Virus record (IMG/VR): IMGVR_UViG_3300010885_027927
Span: 1 to 36,209 of that record
Origin: a virus
Reading direction: 5' to 3' (one strand)
Length of the DNA: 36,209 nucleotides
In this document: one piece after another, positions 9,409 through 17,101 of the stretch
Layout of the letters: each line of letters opens with the position of its first letter
Position numbering within the stretch: position 1 is the first letter of the stretch
Translations under genes and position numbers: made by a program
The notes under the pieces: model-generated
What the model saw: the letters and a program-made list of their open reading frames with translations, nothing else
What the model was told of the DNA's origin: nothing
The model's database searches: none

Positions 9409-10020
9409 TTATTTCTTCTTAGCTGATGCACCAGTTTCTGGTCTTGGCATACGATTGATTTTTGACATTGGACTATTTACATTTCCAGCACTCAAACGCA
9501 TATCTTCGGCAGGTTTTGTTTTTGGGGCAGCAAATGACATATCCATCTTGTCCTTTTCGTGGGCGGCGCGTATCCTAGACATATACTGTTCGCCATATTC
9601 TTTGCTAGCTTCTTTTCCGGCATCTTCTAATGTTTCGTGTGTTAGAACTGGACTATGATCAGCTTGATTGGCGTATTGCTCCATTTCACTATCAACACCC
9701 TCTGCATAATCAGCTTGAAGCATTCTGACCATGTTCTCGTCATAGTTTAGTAGTCTAGCTAGTTGTTTTACCATTGGTTCTGTGCAAGGATACTTGAATT
9801 CTACATCTATAATGGTCACTGGCTGATTTTTAACATCATTGAAGCCAAGAGGATTTTTCTGAATTGGCTTGGAATTTGGTGTACCAATCTTAACTGGATC
9901 AAACTTTTGTAAATTCATAACAAACATATCCATCCAATTCTTTCCGGGATCGCCGCAAACGCTAATCTTATATTTGTATGATCTAACGGATTCCATTAAA
10001 AATTGCTTAAAAGTCTTCAT
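9409..10020 (-). CDS. Internal head protein with capsid-targeting N-terminus, 203 aa
   Basis: The protein starts MKTFKQFLMES. This closely resembles the capsid-targeting sequence of T4 internal proteins (MKTYQEFIAEA), which is removed by the prohead protease after (L/I)xE; here LME-S fits. The body (about 14-125) has alternating strands and helices (YKYKISVCGDPGKNWMD, PVTIIDVEFKYPCTEP); the tail is Lys/Pro/Met-rich and probably disordered. It is likely carried in the prohead core and cleaved during maturation. The ATG at 10020 has AGGAAT upstream and a GATAAATA late box 26 bases before it. It lies between gp16 and the 1001-aa protein, in a head-assembly block. The function of the mature domain is unknown. 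Confidence 0.82.
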   Translation of the reverse strand: MKTFKQFLMESVRSYKYKISVCGDPGKNWMDMFVMNLQKFDPVKIGTPNSKPIQKNPLGFNDVKNQPVTIIDVEFKYPCTEPMVKQLARLLNYDENMVRMLQADYAEGVDSEMEQYANQADHSPVLTHETLEDAGKEASKEYGEQYMSRIRAAHEKDKMDMSFAAPKTKPAEDMRLSAGNVNSPMSKINRMPRPETGASAKKK

Positions 10021-10044
10021 TATAGTATTCCTATACCTTATGTA

Positions 10045-10572
10045 TTATTTATCATTTTGTTGTTTTTTATTTGCTGCTTCAGCAATCAAAGCTTTGAGTA
10101 ATTCATTGCGATCAATAACTTTTCCAGTACCTGGCTGAGCATTTGGAGTATCAGCAGCTTGTTGTTTACTGGCATTAACAGATATCTTACGATCAATTTC
10201 TGCTTTCTTCAATTGAAGATCAATCATTTTTAGTTTATTATTGATTTTTGCAGTTTTTGCCGTAATAGCATGTCCTAGCATACTACTGGCACTATTAAAT
10301 ATTTCAGCACTAAATCTGGTATCGATTTGCATTCCAAGATCCATTAAATTATTGAAAGCTTCTTTTGCCAAATCAGCTAATTGATCCATTTCGGAATCGC
10401 TTGCTTCTAATCCGCGAACTTGAGGTAGTGCGTTTTCTATCTTTTCAATAGTATCCAATGTTTCTGCTGAGATGAGTTCGTTGGATAGTTCTTCCGGTTC
10501 AATCGTGTCAGTACATTGTTCAATTTCATCAGACGAGTCTAGATTAAATAATGTTTCCAATTTTCGTGTCAT
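10045..10572 (-). CDS. 16: Small terminase subunit, T4 gp16-like
   Basis: A 175-aa, largely helical protein. The central segment (about residues 60-128; EAFNNLMDLGMQIDTRFSAE, SSMLGHAITAKTAKINNKLK) matches the long-helix core of gp16-like small terminases in T4-type marine phages. These form rings that recognise concatemeric DNA and stimulate the large terminase gp17 during packaging. The N-terminus is acidic; the C-terminus is Gln/Ala/Lys-rich. gp17 is not in this window. The ATG at 10572 has no Shine-Dalgarno, but an AATAAATA late box ends only 8 bases upstream. The identity comes from remembered family patterns and position between gp4 and head proteins. Confidence 0.8.
   Translation of the reverse strand: MTRKLETLFNLDSSDEIEQCTDTIEPEELSNELISAETLDTIEKIENALPQVRGLEASDSEMDQLADLAKEAFNNLMDLGMQIDTRFSAEIFNSASSMLGHAITAKTAKINNKLKMIDLQLKKAEIDRKISVNASKQQAADTPNAQPGTGKVIDRNELLKALIAEAANKKQQNDK
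10046..10053 (-). promoter_or_regulatory. Late promoter box GATAAATA for the internal head protein
   Basis: Minus-strand GATAAATA overlaps the gp16 stop codon TAA (10045-10047) and lies 26 bases before the ATG of the 203-aa gene. It is one base from TATAAATA. Confidence 0.6.
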
Positions 10573-10580
10573 AATATATG

Positions 10581-10588
10581 TATTTATT
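10581..10588 (-). promoter_or_regulatory. Late promoter box AATAAATA abutting gp16 start
   Basis: Minus-strand AATAAATA overlaps the gp4 stop codon (10587-10589) and ends 8 bases before the gp16 ATG. With T4 spacing (+1 six bases after the box) the transcript would begin about 3 bases before the ATG. Confidence 0.55.
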
Positions 10589-11021
10589 ACTTACGCCCAT
10601 TGAAGAACATTTCGTTTTCTGTAATTATTCTAAAGCGAATACCCATTTTTTTACACCACTCGGATGCTGATTTCCACTTGGCCTGATTGACGATCACTGC
10701 TGCTTGATCTCTGCGACTCTTGCCCGCTTCTTGCAAGTTTGTTTGTTTGCTGGGTTTGATTTCTACTAGTTCGGCAGTTGTTCTACCGGTTTTGTCTTGG
10801 TAAACAATAAACACATCAGGAACATATATAGTTTGTTTACCAGTTAATGGATTGCGATAGGGTATATGTATGGATTCGCTTGCCCACTGAAGAACTTTGT
10901 CGTTGTTATCACAGAACATAAAAAATGTAAGTTCCCATCCGCTGCGATATCTAGGCTTACCCTTCCCAATGTATTTCTGTGGGTTTTTAAGTTCATAAAT
11001 TCCTTGTGCCCATCTAGCCAT
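10587..11021 (-). CDS. 4: Head completion protein, T4 gp4-like (TnsA/nuclease-like fold)
   Basis: A 144-aa protein whose whole length matches the T4 gp4 family: NPQKYIGKGKPRYRSGWEL, then QWASESIHIPYRNPLTGKQT, VPDVFIVYQDK and AELVEIKPSKQT, ending with NQAKWKSASEWCKKMGIRFRIIT. The Asp of VPD and the Glu and Lys of EIK look like the metal-binding triad of PD-(D/E)xK nucleases. gp4 acts late in head filling, before the tail joins. The ATG at 11021 lacks a clear Shine-Dalgarno. It follows the small 117-aa gene by 12 bases and precedes gp16. Confidence 0.9.
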   Translation of the reverse strand: MARWAQGIYELKNPQKYIGKGKPRYRSGWELTFFMFCDNNDKVLQWASESIHIPYRNPLTGKQTIYVPDVFIVYQDKTGRTTAELVEIKPSKQTNLQEAGKSRRDQAAVIVNQAKWKSASEWCKKMGIRFRIITENEMFFNGRK

Positions 11022-11033
11022 GTTAGTGCTGTA

Positions 11034-11387
11034 TTAATTGACGGGATTACTGTGAATAATATTTCGTTGAACTTTTTCATTCGGAGAAATAATATTATTA
11101 ATACCATATAACACTGTTTTAGTCTCACTTAGTGTATTCAAATAATAAGCAACTGTCAGTGTTATTTTCATCTTGTCCATTGAGTCAAATTGACTTAATA
11201 AATCCAAAACATTAATTTCTGTTTCCGAGCTTATTCTGAATAGTACTTCAGTGAAAGTTTTGGCAACTTCTATATTTGATGTGTGTTCACTAAAAAATGA
11301 ATATACGATATCATACTCATTTGCTGGTACTGATAAATTAATATTATAAAAATTATTGAATATTCTAACGGTATTATCAATGCTCAT
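11034..11387 (-). CDS. Small virion-assembly protein of unknown function, about 117 aa
   Basis: I choose ATG 11387 (MSIDNTVRIFNNFYN) because it follows the TAA of the tube-like gene as TAATATG, a coupled restart. A GTG 30 bases upstream would overlap the neighbour and has a badly spaced AGGA. The protein is short and helical with no cysteines or membrane segment (VAKTFTEVLFRISSETEINVLDLLSQF). It sits between a tube-like protein and gp4, so a tail or baseplate assembly role is possible. T4 has similarly sized hub-assembly chaperones, but I see no motif that proves this. Confidence 0.72.
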   Translation of the reverse strand: MSIDNTVRIFNNFYNINLSVPANEYDIVYSFFSEHTSNIEVAKTFTEVLFRISSETEINVLDLLSQFDSMDKMKITLTVAYYLNTLSETKTVLYGINNIISPNEKVQRNIIHSNPVN

Positions 11388-11388
11388 A

Positions 11389-12615
11389 TTAGGGTCCGGG
11401 TCCGCGTGGAGGGTCACTTCCTATTGGTTTTATATCTCTATTTACTACAGAAACAGAATTGGGATCACGAGCATTTTTTGCACCAGCAGATTGTGCACCT
11501 GTACCAGTGTTTGCACCTGCCGCTGGTAAATTAAATATGCCTCTTATGTTATCTGGATTAGTTGCTGCTCCAACAACTTTTGTCAGAACTTCTGATTTGG
11601 CCGCGTTTAATATTTGTGTTGAATTTTTCCAAGTTTTACCCAAGCGTCCACCAGCTTGTATTGCTCTTAGTGCTCTCTCGGGATCACCACTTGACAAGTC
11701 TTCTAATATTCCCAAACCACTATCAATCAATCCATTCTTTCCTAGTATATTTTTATTATTTCCAGGTAAGCTAAGTGGGCTTAGCTCAGTATCGTATGTT
11801 TCTTTCTCTCCAAATCTATCTACTATTGAATTTGGTGATTCACCATTTAATGCTCCCTCCAAGTACTTTACAGTTTCATAACGAACAGTCATGGAATTTT
11901 CCATTATTCCTCGTGTGTCATAATAACTATAATTATCGTGGTTAAAACTTTCAATCATTGGGTTTATTAATTCATACAGTGCAAAACTGTGCTGATTAAA
12001 CCCGTATACTTTTATTGATTTGAAAAATGCAGTCTTGTTCTTATTATAGATACTGGATCTAATAATATTGCTTGAACTTACATCTGATTTTAAGCCCCAA
12101 TCCTGTTGTTTACTGATATCGGGATCATATGTATTTTTTATGCTTAATTCATTTACAGCAGAACCACTTAGTGAATTAGCACTGCTTATATAATTTGGCT
12201 GACTTGGATCACTGTAGTAATAATTGAAATAAGCATGCCATAAGTGTCTTACTTGATTAGCATTATCGTCGTGAAAAGTTATTCTTATTGGATCATAACT
12301 TATTTTAGTTTGAACAAACCTTTTACGATTGTATTGATTCATTTCATGTAATTGAATACTGAATTTTGGCAAATCAATACTCTTTACTAGCAATCCTAAA
12401 TTAGTGGTTGAAGGAAAAACTTTCTCAACCAGATCGCCCGCAACTGCGACTTTACTTATATCAAAATACACATGAAACAGCCACTTGAATTTTGGACTAT
12501 TTTCATAGCCAGCATTAACAAAAGTTTTGCTAGCGTGCTTGTAATCTTTTAAGTAAGGAGAGCCGAAGAATCCATCTCCGGCCCCTTTTAGAAATTGCTG
12601 AAAAAATCCAGCCAT
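11389..12615 (-). CDS. Second tail-tube-like protein (baseplate tube initiator type), 408 aa
   Basis: The N-terminal roughly 330 residues look like the gp19/gp54 tube fold: KFKWLFHVYFDIS, LGLLVKSIDLPKFSIQLHEM, YNRKRFVQTKISYDPIRITFHDD, then LWHAYFNYYYSD and MTVRYETVKYLEG. The C-terminal roughly 80 residues are low-complexity Gly/Ala/Asn ending in DPPRGPGP. It lies 3 bases after the tube gene, separate from it in sequence, so it probably forms a distinct ring, such as the tube-initiating or junction layer at the baseplate. GGAAGC precedes the ATG with 6-base spacing. Assignment to gp54 specifically is uncertain. Confidence 0.78.
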   Translation of the reverse strand: MAGFFQQFLKGAGDGFFGSPYLKDYKHASKTFVNAGYENSPKFKWLFHVYFDISKVAVAGDLVEKVFPSTTNLGLLVKSIDLPKFSIQLHEMNQYNRKRFVQTKISYDPIRITFHDDNANQVRHLWHAYFNYYYSDPSQPNYISSANSLSGSAVNELSIKNTYDPDISKQQDWGLKSDVSSSNIIRSSIYNKNKTAFFKSIKVYGFNQHSFALYELINPMIESFNHDNYSYYDTRGIMENSMTVRYETVKYLEGALNGESPNSIVDRFGEKETYDTELSPLSLPGNNKNILGKNGLIDSGLGILEDLSSGDPERALRAIQAGGRLGKTWKNSTQILNAAKSEVLTKVVGAATNPDNIRGIFNLPAAGANTGTGAQSAGAKNARDPNSVSVVNRDIKPIGSDPPRGPGP

Positions 12616-12618
12616 AAA

Positions 12619-13263
12619 TTAGCTTCCGCCGATACCGCTTACGTTTGTGCCTAGTGTTCTGCCAACTGCTACACCAACGCCGTATGCTGGACCATTGCCA
12701 TCCAATGGGGTTTGTGTTGCATTATCAAATCTAATACTTAGCGTAATTGTAACTGGTTCATTTGTTCCATAATTCAATGAATTATAATTTGCACTGGCAA
12801 TGTAGCAACCATAGAGTTCCCAACTTTCCAATATATTTGGTGTTGTTACTCCGCGAGCGCCATCCAGAACTTGACACACTAATTTGAACTTGTAATCACT
12901 GCCACTGCTGGCACTTGCTTGCTCTTGAAAGTCAAACTGTTTCTGAATTTGCTCACCAACTCGTCTTGCAATTTCACCAGTAGCATCGTCACGCAAATTA
13001 ACAGTGACTGCCTGCCATGTTGGTTTTCCAGCTAGATATATTCTGCTGTTGTACAATTCAATTGGTATTTCACCAAATTCTACATTTGGACGAGTAAAAT
13101 CTATTACTTGTTTTGTTAGTTCAGTTGTTGGCTTACTTACTCCAAAATTCTCAAACAATACACGGAATCTGTATTGTAATTTTGGCATCAATAAACCCTG
13201 AGCATCACCAGTTCCATCACTGCTTGTTGGTACTGTCATTCTTGCGATTGAGCTAAAAGCCAT
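12619..13263 (-). CDS. 19: Tail tube protein, gp19-like
   Basis: A 214-aa protein starting MAFSSIARMTVPTSSDG. The start at 13263 is set by AAGGAG nine bases upstream; a TTG further upstream has no such site. Tube-fold features are the N-terminal YRFRVLFENFG, then RPNVEFGEIPIELYNSRIYLAGKPTW, the LRDD loop, and a C-terminal ELYGCYIASANYNSLNYG followed by the strand TITLSIRFDNA. Hexamers stack inside the sheath to form the DNA conduit. It follows the sheath gene, as in T4, but a stable hairpin and a GATAAATA late box lie between them, suggesting separate control of the two doses. Confidence 0.9.
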   Translation of the reverse strand: MAFSSIARMTVPTSSDGTGDAQGLLMPKLQYRFRVLFENFGVSKPTTELTKQVIDFTRPNVEFGEIPIELYNSRIYLAGKPTWQAVTVNLRDDATGEIARRVGEQIQKQFDFQEQASASSGSDYKFKLVCQVLDGARGVTTPNILESWELYGCYIASANYNSLNYGTNEPVTITLSIRFDNATQTPLDGNGPAYGVGVAVGRTLGTNVSGIGGS

Positions 13264-13283
13264 GGTTTGTATCTCCTTATTAT

Positions 13284-13291
13284 TATTTATC
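13284..13291 (-). promoter_or_regulatory. Late promoter box GATAAATA for tail tube gene
   Basis: Minus-strand GATAAATA 20 bases before the tube ATG, with AAGGAG between them. It begins three bases after the sheath/tube hairpin. Confidence 0.6.
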
Positions 13292-13293
13292 AT

Positions 13294-13315
13294 GGTCAGG
13301 AATTGCTTCCTGACC
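13294..13315 (-). promoter_or_regulatory. Sheath/tube intercistronic hairpin with GCAA tetraloop
   Basis: Perfect 9-bp stem (GGTCAGGAA / TTCCTGACC) closed on the mRNA strand by GCAA, a GNRA tetraloop. It starts 6 bases after the sheath stop. No T-run follows, so it is more likely an mRNA 3'-end stabiliser or processing site than a classical terminator. Confidence 0.75.
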
Positions 13316-13321
13316 AATTAA

Positions 13322-16300
13322 TTATCCGCTTATTTCCCCAGTGTTCAGAAGACGAACTGGAACATAGATAAATTCAACTGCCTTGGCAGGCTCAATTGCT
13401 ATATCAATCCATAATTCATTTCTGTCTATACGAGCCGGAGTGTTATTTGTCTCGTCACACACTACAACATAGTCATAGATACCACGCTTACTTAGTATGT
13501 CAGCAAGTAATGTCTGAACTACGCCGCGAGCTTCATTTCTAGTGATTGTGTCGTTTGGCTCAAATATGAATGGTCTTAACGCTCTTTGTAACTGATAACG
13601 AATATAGCATACTAGACGAGAAACGTTAGTTCTGTCAAGGGCACTTTGGCTATCAAAAGAGTTTTTATTTCCGTAATTCAATATTCCAATATTAGTGAAA
13701 TATGATATAGGATTAATAAAGTTTGTATATTCAATGTCTCGTAGAGCAACACGATTCTTTGTTGTAACAAATTCACCAGTTGTTGAGTCAATATAACCAA
13801 TGTTGCTGGCATTATCAACTATTCCACGACGCTGACCCGCTGGAGCAAACCATGGATACGCAACATTATCGTTGTAAATCATAGTGCGAAGTATCATATG
13901 ACTTGATGGAACAACAATTTCTGCTCCAGTTAAATCAGTTGTAATTCCACTTGGATAGTACACGCCCATGTAAGTATTGCGTGTAACTAGCGCATCTTCA
14001 CCAGTACCAGTTGCACCAGCAGTATTGGTTGCCCAATTTACAATGTCATTGGCGCTGTCTGCTAGACGCATTGGAGTATCACCAATAATGTAAGCAGTTT
14101 GTCCACGATCATTATTTAGAACAACCATGTCTGGCTGTAACTCAGGATATCCAGGAGCAGCAATCAGATTGAAAAATGTGTCTTCTTCGCGGATCTGAAC
14201 GTTTGTGTTTATAGCAGTTTTTAATTTCTGCACGACCATGTTTCTCTGAGCTTTACGACCCATATATGGAGATCCATCGCTCTTTAGTCCACTTACTGTA
14301 ACCCATGTGCTTTTCTCGGCTGGCAATGAATTGCCAGGATAATTTGCACTAGTAAAGTAATTTGTGCGATACTCTTTTACATTGTATCCACTGCGACGAG
14401 TGTTAAACAACAATGTTCCTGTAGGATACTTTGTTGCGTCTGGAGCATCCAAGTCCAAATAATTACTGTTTAGTAATCCTGCAATACTTGGAAACTCACT
14501 TTCAACTGGATCAATGCTTCCAGATGTGGCCCAGCGAGCGTCTGCAAATAGTACACCGTTTTCAGATGTTTGATCTGTGTTGTCTACGCGAACCCATTGA
14601 TCAACATCATCTACGGATTGCCAGCGATTGATAGCTGGGTAGTTTTCCAAATCACTAGTGTCAATCCAAAGATCTCCATAAGCAAGTGATCCACCGTTAC
14701 TGTTGGCGGCGGGCTCACTAGCACTAATTATTGGTCCATTTGTATCAGTTGCAGGAGACCCAGATGATTTTGGAAGACCGTTACTAGCATATGCTACAGT
14801 GCGATATCCCTTCCACTGACCGCCAACATTTGTCATAATGTCAACTTGATTGACTGCACTAAAATACCATGGTGTGCCATTTAATGGGTACTGTGTTGGT
14901 GTTATTTCATTAGGAATGTAATTAAACACTCTCCAGTTACTCAACTGCACTGTGTACTGTGGTTGTGCATATCCACTAATCCATGTAACTCCAGTAATAC
15001 CACCAGAAGAATTTACTGCAGTAACTTTGACTTCATATTTGGTATTCAATGGATTAGCATCTTCTATTTCTAATACATCACCAACTTCATAAGCAGCACC
15101 GGGAGTGGTAACTGTAAATGATGGAATGTATCCTGTTGTAACAACTTGTAGCTTTGCAAGACCAGTATTAACCTCTATATCTGTGTAAGTTAGTGTTTTG
15201 TATGGACCCCACTTAGCACCAAGAGTTGTTCCACTGATAAATCCAGCTTGTGCAAGTACATTGGACTTTGATTCGTCATCGAGAACAATCACTCCGCCAT
15301 CCAGATGAGTTAGAACAATTGCGCCAGTTGGAGAAACTTCAGCAGTAGTACGAGAAATATTTGCAGCAGTCCATGCTGTTACGAATTCACTTGAACCAAT
15401 AGCAGTTGTATTTACTGGCATAGTAACAGTGTAACTGTCACTTAAGCTAGCATCGTTAGGCTGGCTTACTTTAACCTTAAATGATACTGTAGATGAATTT
15501 GTACTTGCAGTAATTGTTGGACGGGCTATTGATCCAACAAACACAGATGGTCCTGTTCCAAATCTACGGAATACTTGAACTGGATTTAAGAAATTACTAA
15601 CGTTTGAACCGTACTGTGCGTATAGTGTGCCGTCGGGAATATTCTTTCCTCCAGTACTGTCTAGCGTGTTGTTAATGGCCCAGTCGTTGGTGCTCATTGG
15701 ACAATTTCTGGAGCTGAAACTACCAATAGAAGAACTGTACTGTCCAAAAACCAAGTTTGTTCCAGCGTTTGCAGAATTTGTTTTTATCCATACACTACCA
15801 CTTGGACGAGGCTGAGCATCAGTGCTTCTCCAGAGAGGCTGCTGAGCATTAGAACCAAAAACTACAGTTGGAGCATTGTAAGTAGCAGGAGTAATTCCCA
15901 ACTGAGTTAATACAGTAGATGAACCAACTATTCCTACTACAACTTGCTGATCAATTTCACTGTACAGTACTAGACTATTATTCTCAGCAACAGCAGACAC
16001 AAATGGTATATTGGCATCATTAATAGAAGACACAAGATTTTCTAAAGTATTGTTTGGAGCAGCACCAATAGTAATTGTTACTCCGTTAATAGAAAATGAT
16101 GCACCCTCTGTTAAAGCTGGAGAAAGTAGTGATGTTCCCTGCACAGCAGGTAAATTGTTTCTCCAACTTGGACCACCGAGTTCAACCCAAGAATTATTGC
16201 TCTGCTTGAACCAGTAAGTTGAATGACTGGATGGCTGTCTGGCACTTGTAAAATTGTTACTATTAGTAACCATTGATATAGCATAATCACCAATGTTACC

Positions 16301-16843
16301 AATAGAAGATTTTGGACGACCATTTACATCGGCCATATCAGCAACTTCTTTGATAAAGAAAGGAATCTGATTTACAAACTTACCAGTTGATTGATTAAAT
16401 TCAAAAATTCCCCATGAACTGTTATCAGTGTCTAGCCAGTAAGTTCCATTAGCAACCTCGGCAGCAGGGCGTGTAGTACGGCCAATCAAACTGGCAAGAT
16501 CAATGTCGGCTCGCAATACATAGCATAAGTTTGATAAGCCCAATACACTATATGCTGACTGTAAACCATACTCATTTAACTCATAACCCTGAAGTGAGGT
16601 GCCATTTGTTGTCTTATAGAAGAATGGATTTCCAAACAGTGTTGTCAAATCACGCTGACTTGTTACTCTGTAAAGCTTGTTTGCATTAGCAGCAATAGTT
16701 CCAGTTGCAATTCCTGTTCCTGCCGCATTTGATTTATTTTGTGCAGTTGCCAAAATAATAAGAGGAACAGTTCCCGGTGCTCCCGGTAAATACTGACTCT
16801 CATCAACAATGTTAACTTGTACGCCTGGACTATTTAGTGCCAT
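13322..16843 (-). CDS. 18: Tail sheath protein, gp18-like, greatly enlarged (1173 aa)
   Basis: The N-terminus (ALNSPGVQVNIVDES, PGTVPLIILATAQNK) and C-terminus (NPISYFTNIGILNYGNK, RDIEYTNFINP, ELWIDIAIEPAKAVEFIYV) match the contractile sheath family; the C-terminal domain holds the inter-subunit strands. T4 gp18 has 659 residues, so about 500 extra residues are inserted in the middle. The insert carries repeated aromatic modules (GTYWLDTDNSSW, STYWFKQSNNSW, GDLWIDTSDL) and beta-rich spacers, probably displayed on the outside of the tail. AAAGGAA lies 8 bases before the ATG at 16843. It is the first gene of the minus-strand virion block and likely highly expressed. No clear consensus late box is seen; GCTAAATA near 16900 is a weak candidate. 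Confidence 0.95.
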   Translation of the reverse strand: MALNSPGVQVNIVDESQYLPGAPGTVPLIILATAQNKSNAAGTGIATGTIAANANKLYRVTSQRDLTTLFGNPFFYKTTNGTSLQGYELNEYGLQSAYSVLGLSNLCYVLRADIDLASLIGRTTRPAAEVANGTYWLDTDNSSWGIFEFNQSTGKFVNQIPFFIKEVADMADVNGRPKSSIGNIGDYAISMVTNSNNFTSARQPSSHSTYWFKQSNNSWVELGGPSWRNNLPAVQGTSLLSPALTEGASFSINGVTITIGAAPNNTLENLVSSINDANIPFVSAVAENNSLVLYSEIDQQVVVGIVGSSTVLTQLGITPATYNAPTVVFGSNAQQPLWRSTDAQPRPSGSVWIKTNSANAGTNLVFGQYSSSIGSFSSRNCPMSTNDWAINNTLDSTGGKNIPDGTLYAQYGSNVSNFLNPVQVFRRFGTGPSVFVGSIARPTITASTNSSTVSFKVKVSQPNDASLSDSYTVTMPVNTTAIGSSEFVTAWTAANISRTTAEVSPTGAIVLTHLDGGVIVLDDESKSNVLAQAGFISGTTLGAKWGPYKTLTYTDIEVNTGLAKLQVVTTGYIPSFTVTTPGAAYEVGDVLEIEDANPLNTKYEVKVTAVNSSGGITGVTWISGYAQPQYTVQLSNWRVFNYIPNEITPTQYPLNGTPWYFSAVNQVDIMTNVGGQWKGYRTVAYASNGLPKSSGSPATDTNGPIISASEPAANSNGGSLAYGDLWIDTSDLENYPAINRWQSVDDVDQWVRVDNTDQTSENGVLFADARWATSGSIDPVESEFPSIAGLLNSNYLDLDAPDATKYPTGTLLFNTRRSGYNVKEYRTNYFTSANYPGNSLPAEKSTWVTVSGLKSDGSPYMGRKAQRNMVVQKLKTAINTNVQIREEDTFFNLIAAPGYPELQPDMVVLNNDRGQTAYIIGDTPMRLADSANDIVNWATNTAGATGTGEDALVTRNTYMGVYYPSGITTDLTGAEIVVPSSHMILRTMIYNDNVAYPWFAPAGQRRGIVDNASNIGYIDSTTGEFVTTKNRVALRDIEYTNFINPISYFTNIGILNYGNKNSFDSQSALDRTNVSRLVCYIRYQLQRALRPFIFEPNDTITRNEARGVVQTLLADILSKRGIYDYVVVCDETNNTPARIDRNELWIDIAIEPAKAVEFIYVPVRLLNTGEISG

Positions 16844-16939
16844 AATATATTTCCTTTATCTGTTATAAATGTCGTGATCAGAATGATTCTTTTATCACTA
16901 CAATTATTTAGCAGATACTGCGAAAAAACGCACGTTATG

Positions 16940-16958
16940 AATCTCTACCGTAGAGATT
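16940..16958. promoter_or_regulatory. Inverted repeat upstream of late box
   Basis: AATCTCTA-CCG-TAGAGATT, a perfect 8-bp stem with a 3-base loop, ending 3 bases before the plus-strand TATAAATA. T-rich sequence follows on the plus strand, so it could terminate plus-strand read-through or serve as a protein site in the divergent promoter region. Confidence 0.5.
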
Positions 16959-16961
16959 TTC

Positions 16962-16969
16962 TATAAATA
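16962..16969 (+). promoter_or_regulatory. Exact T4 late promoter box TATAAATA
   Basis: An exact match to the T4 late consensus, on the plus strand, 132 bases before the HNH gene start. It is the only unaltered consensus box noticed in the window. Confidence 0.6.
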
Positions 16970-17101
16970 AATGCATAAACTACTATGTATATGCTTATCT
17001 CAGAAAAAATGGCTTCTCGTACTGTATATAAAAGGGCAAAAACAAAAGAGAGTGAGTGCAACACAGAATAAAGAATAAAAACAAATGGCAAGACATCCGA
17101 T

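Larger units (their letters stand above)
16844..17101. other. Divergent intergenic region between sheath and HNH genes
   Basis: 258 bases holding the start signals of both flanking genes: a hairpin at 16940-16958, an exact TATAAATA at 16962-16969 on plus, and a weak GCTAAATA near 16900 on minus. Just before the HNH gene, a six-codon plus-strand reading frame (MARHPI) starts at 17084 and its TGA overlaps the HNH ATG. No RNA gene recognised. Confidence 0.6.

Noticed and set aside
13294-13315. Intrinsic terminator
   Set aside because: No T-run follows the stem on the minus strand.
13264-13317. TTG start giving an 18-residue longer tube protein
   Set aside because: It crosses the hairpin and late promoter; ATG 13263 has AAGGAG at proper distance.
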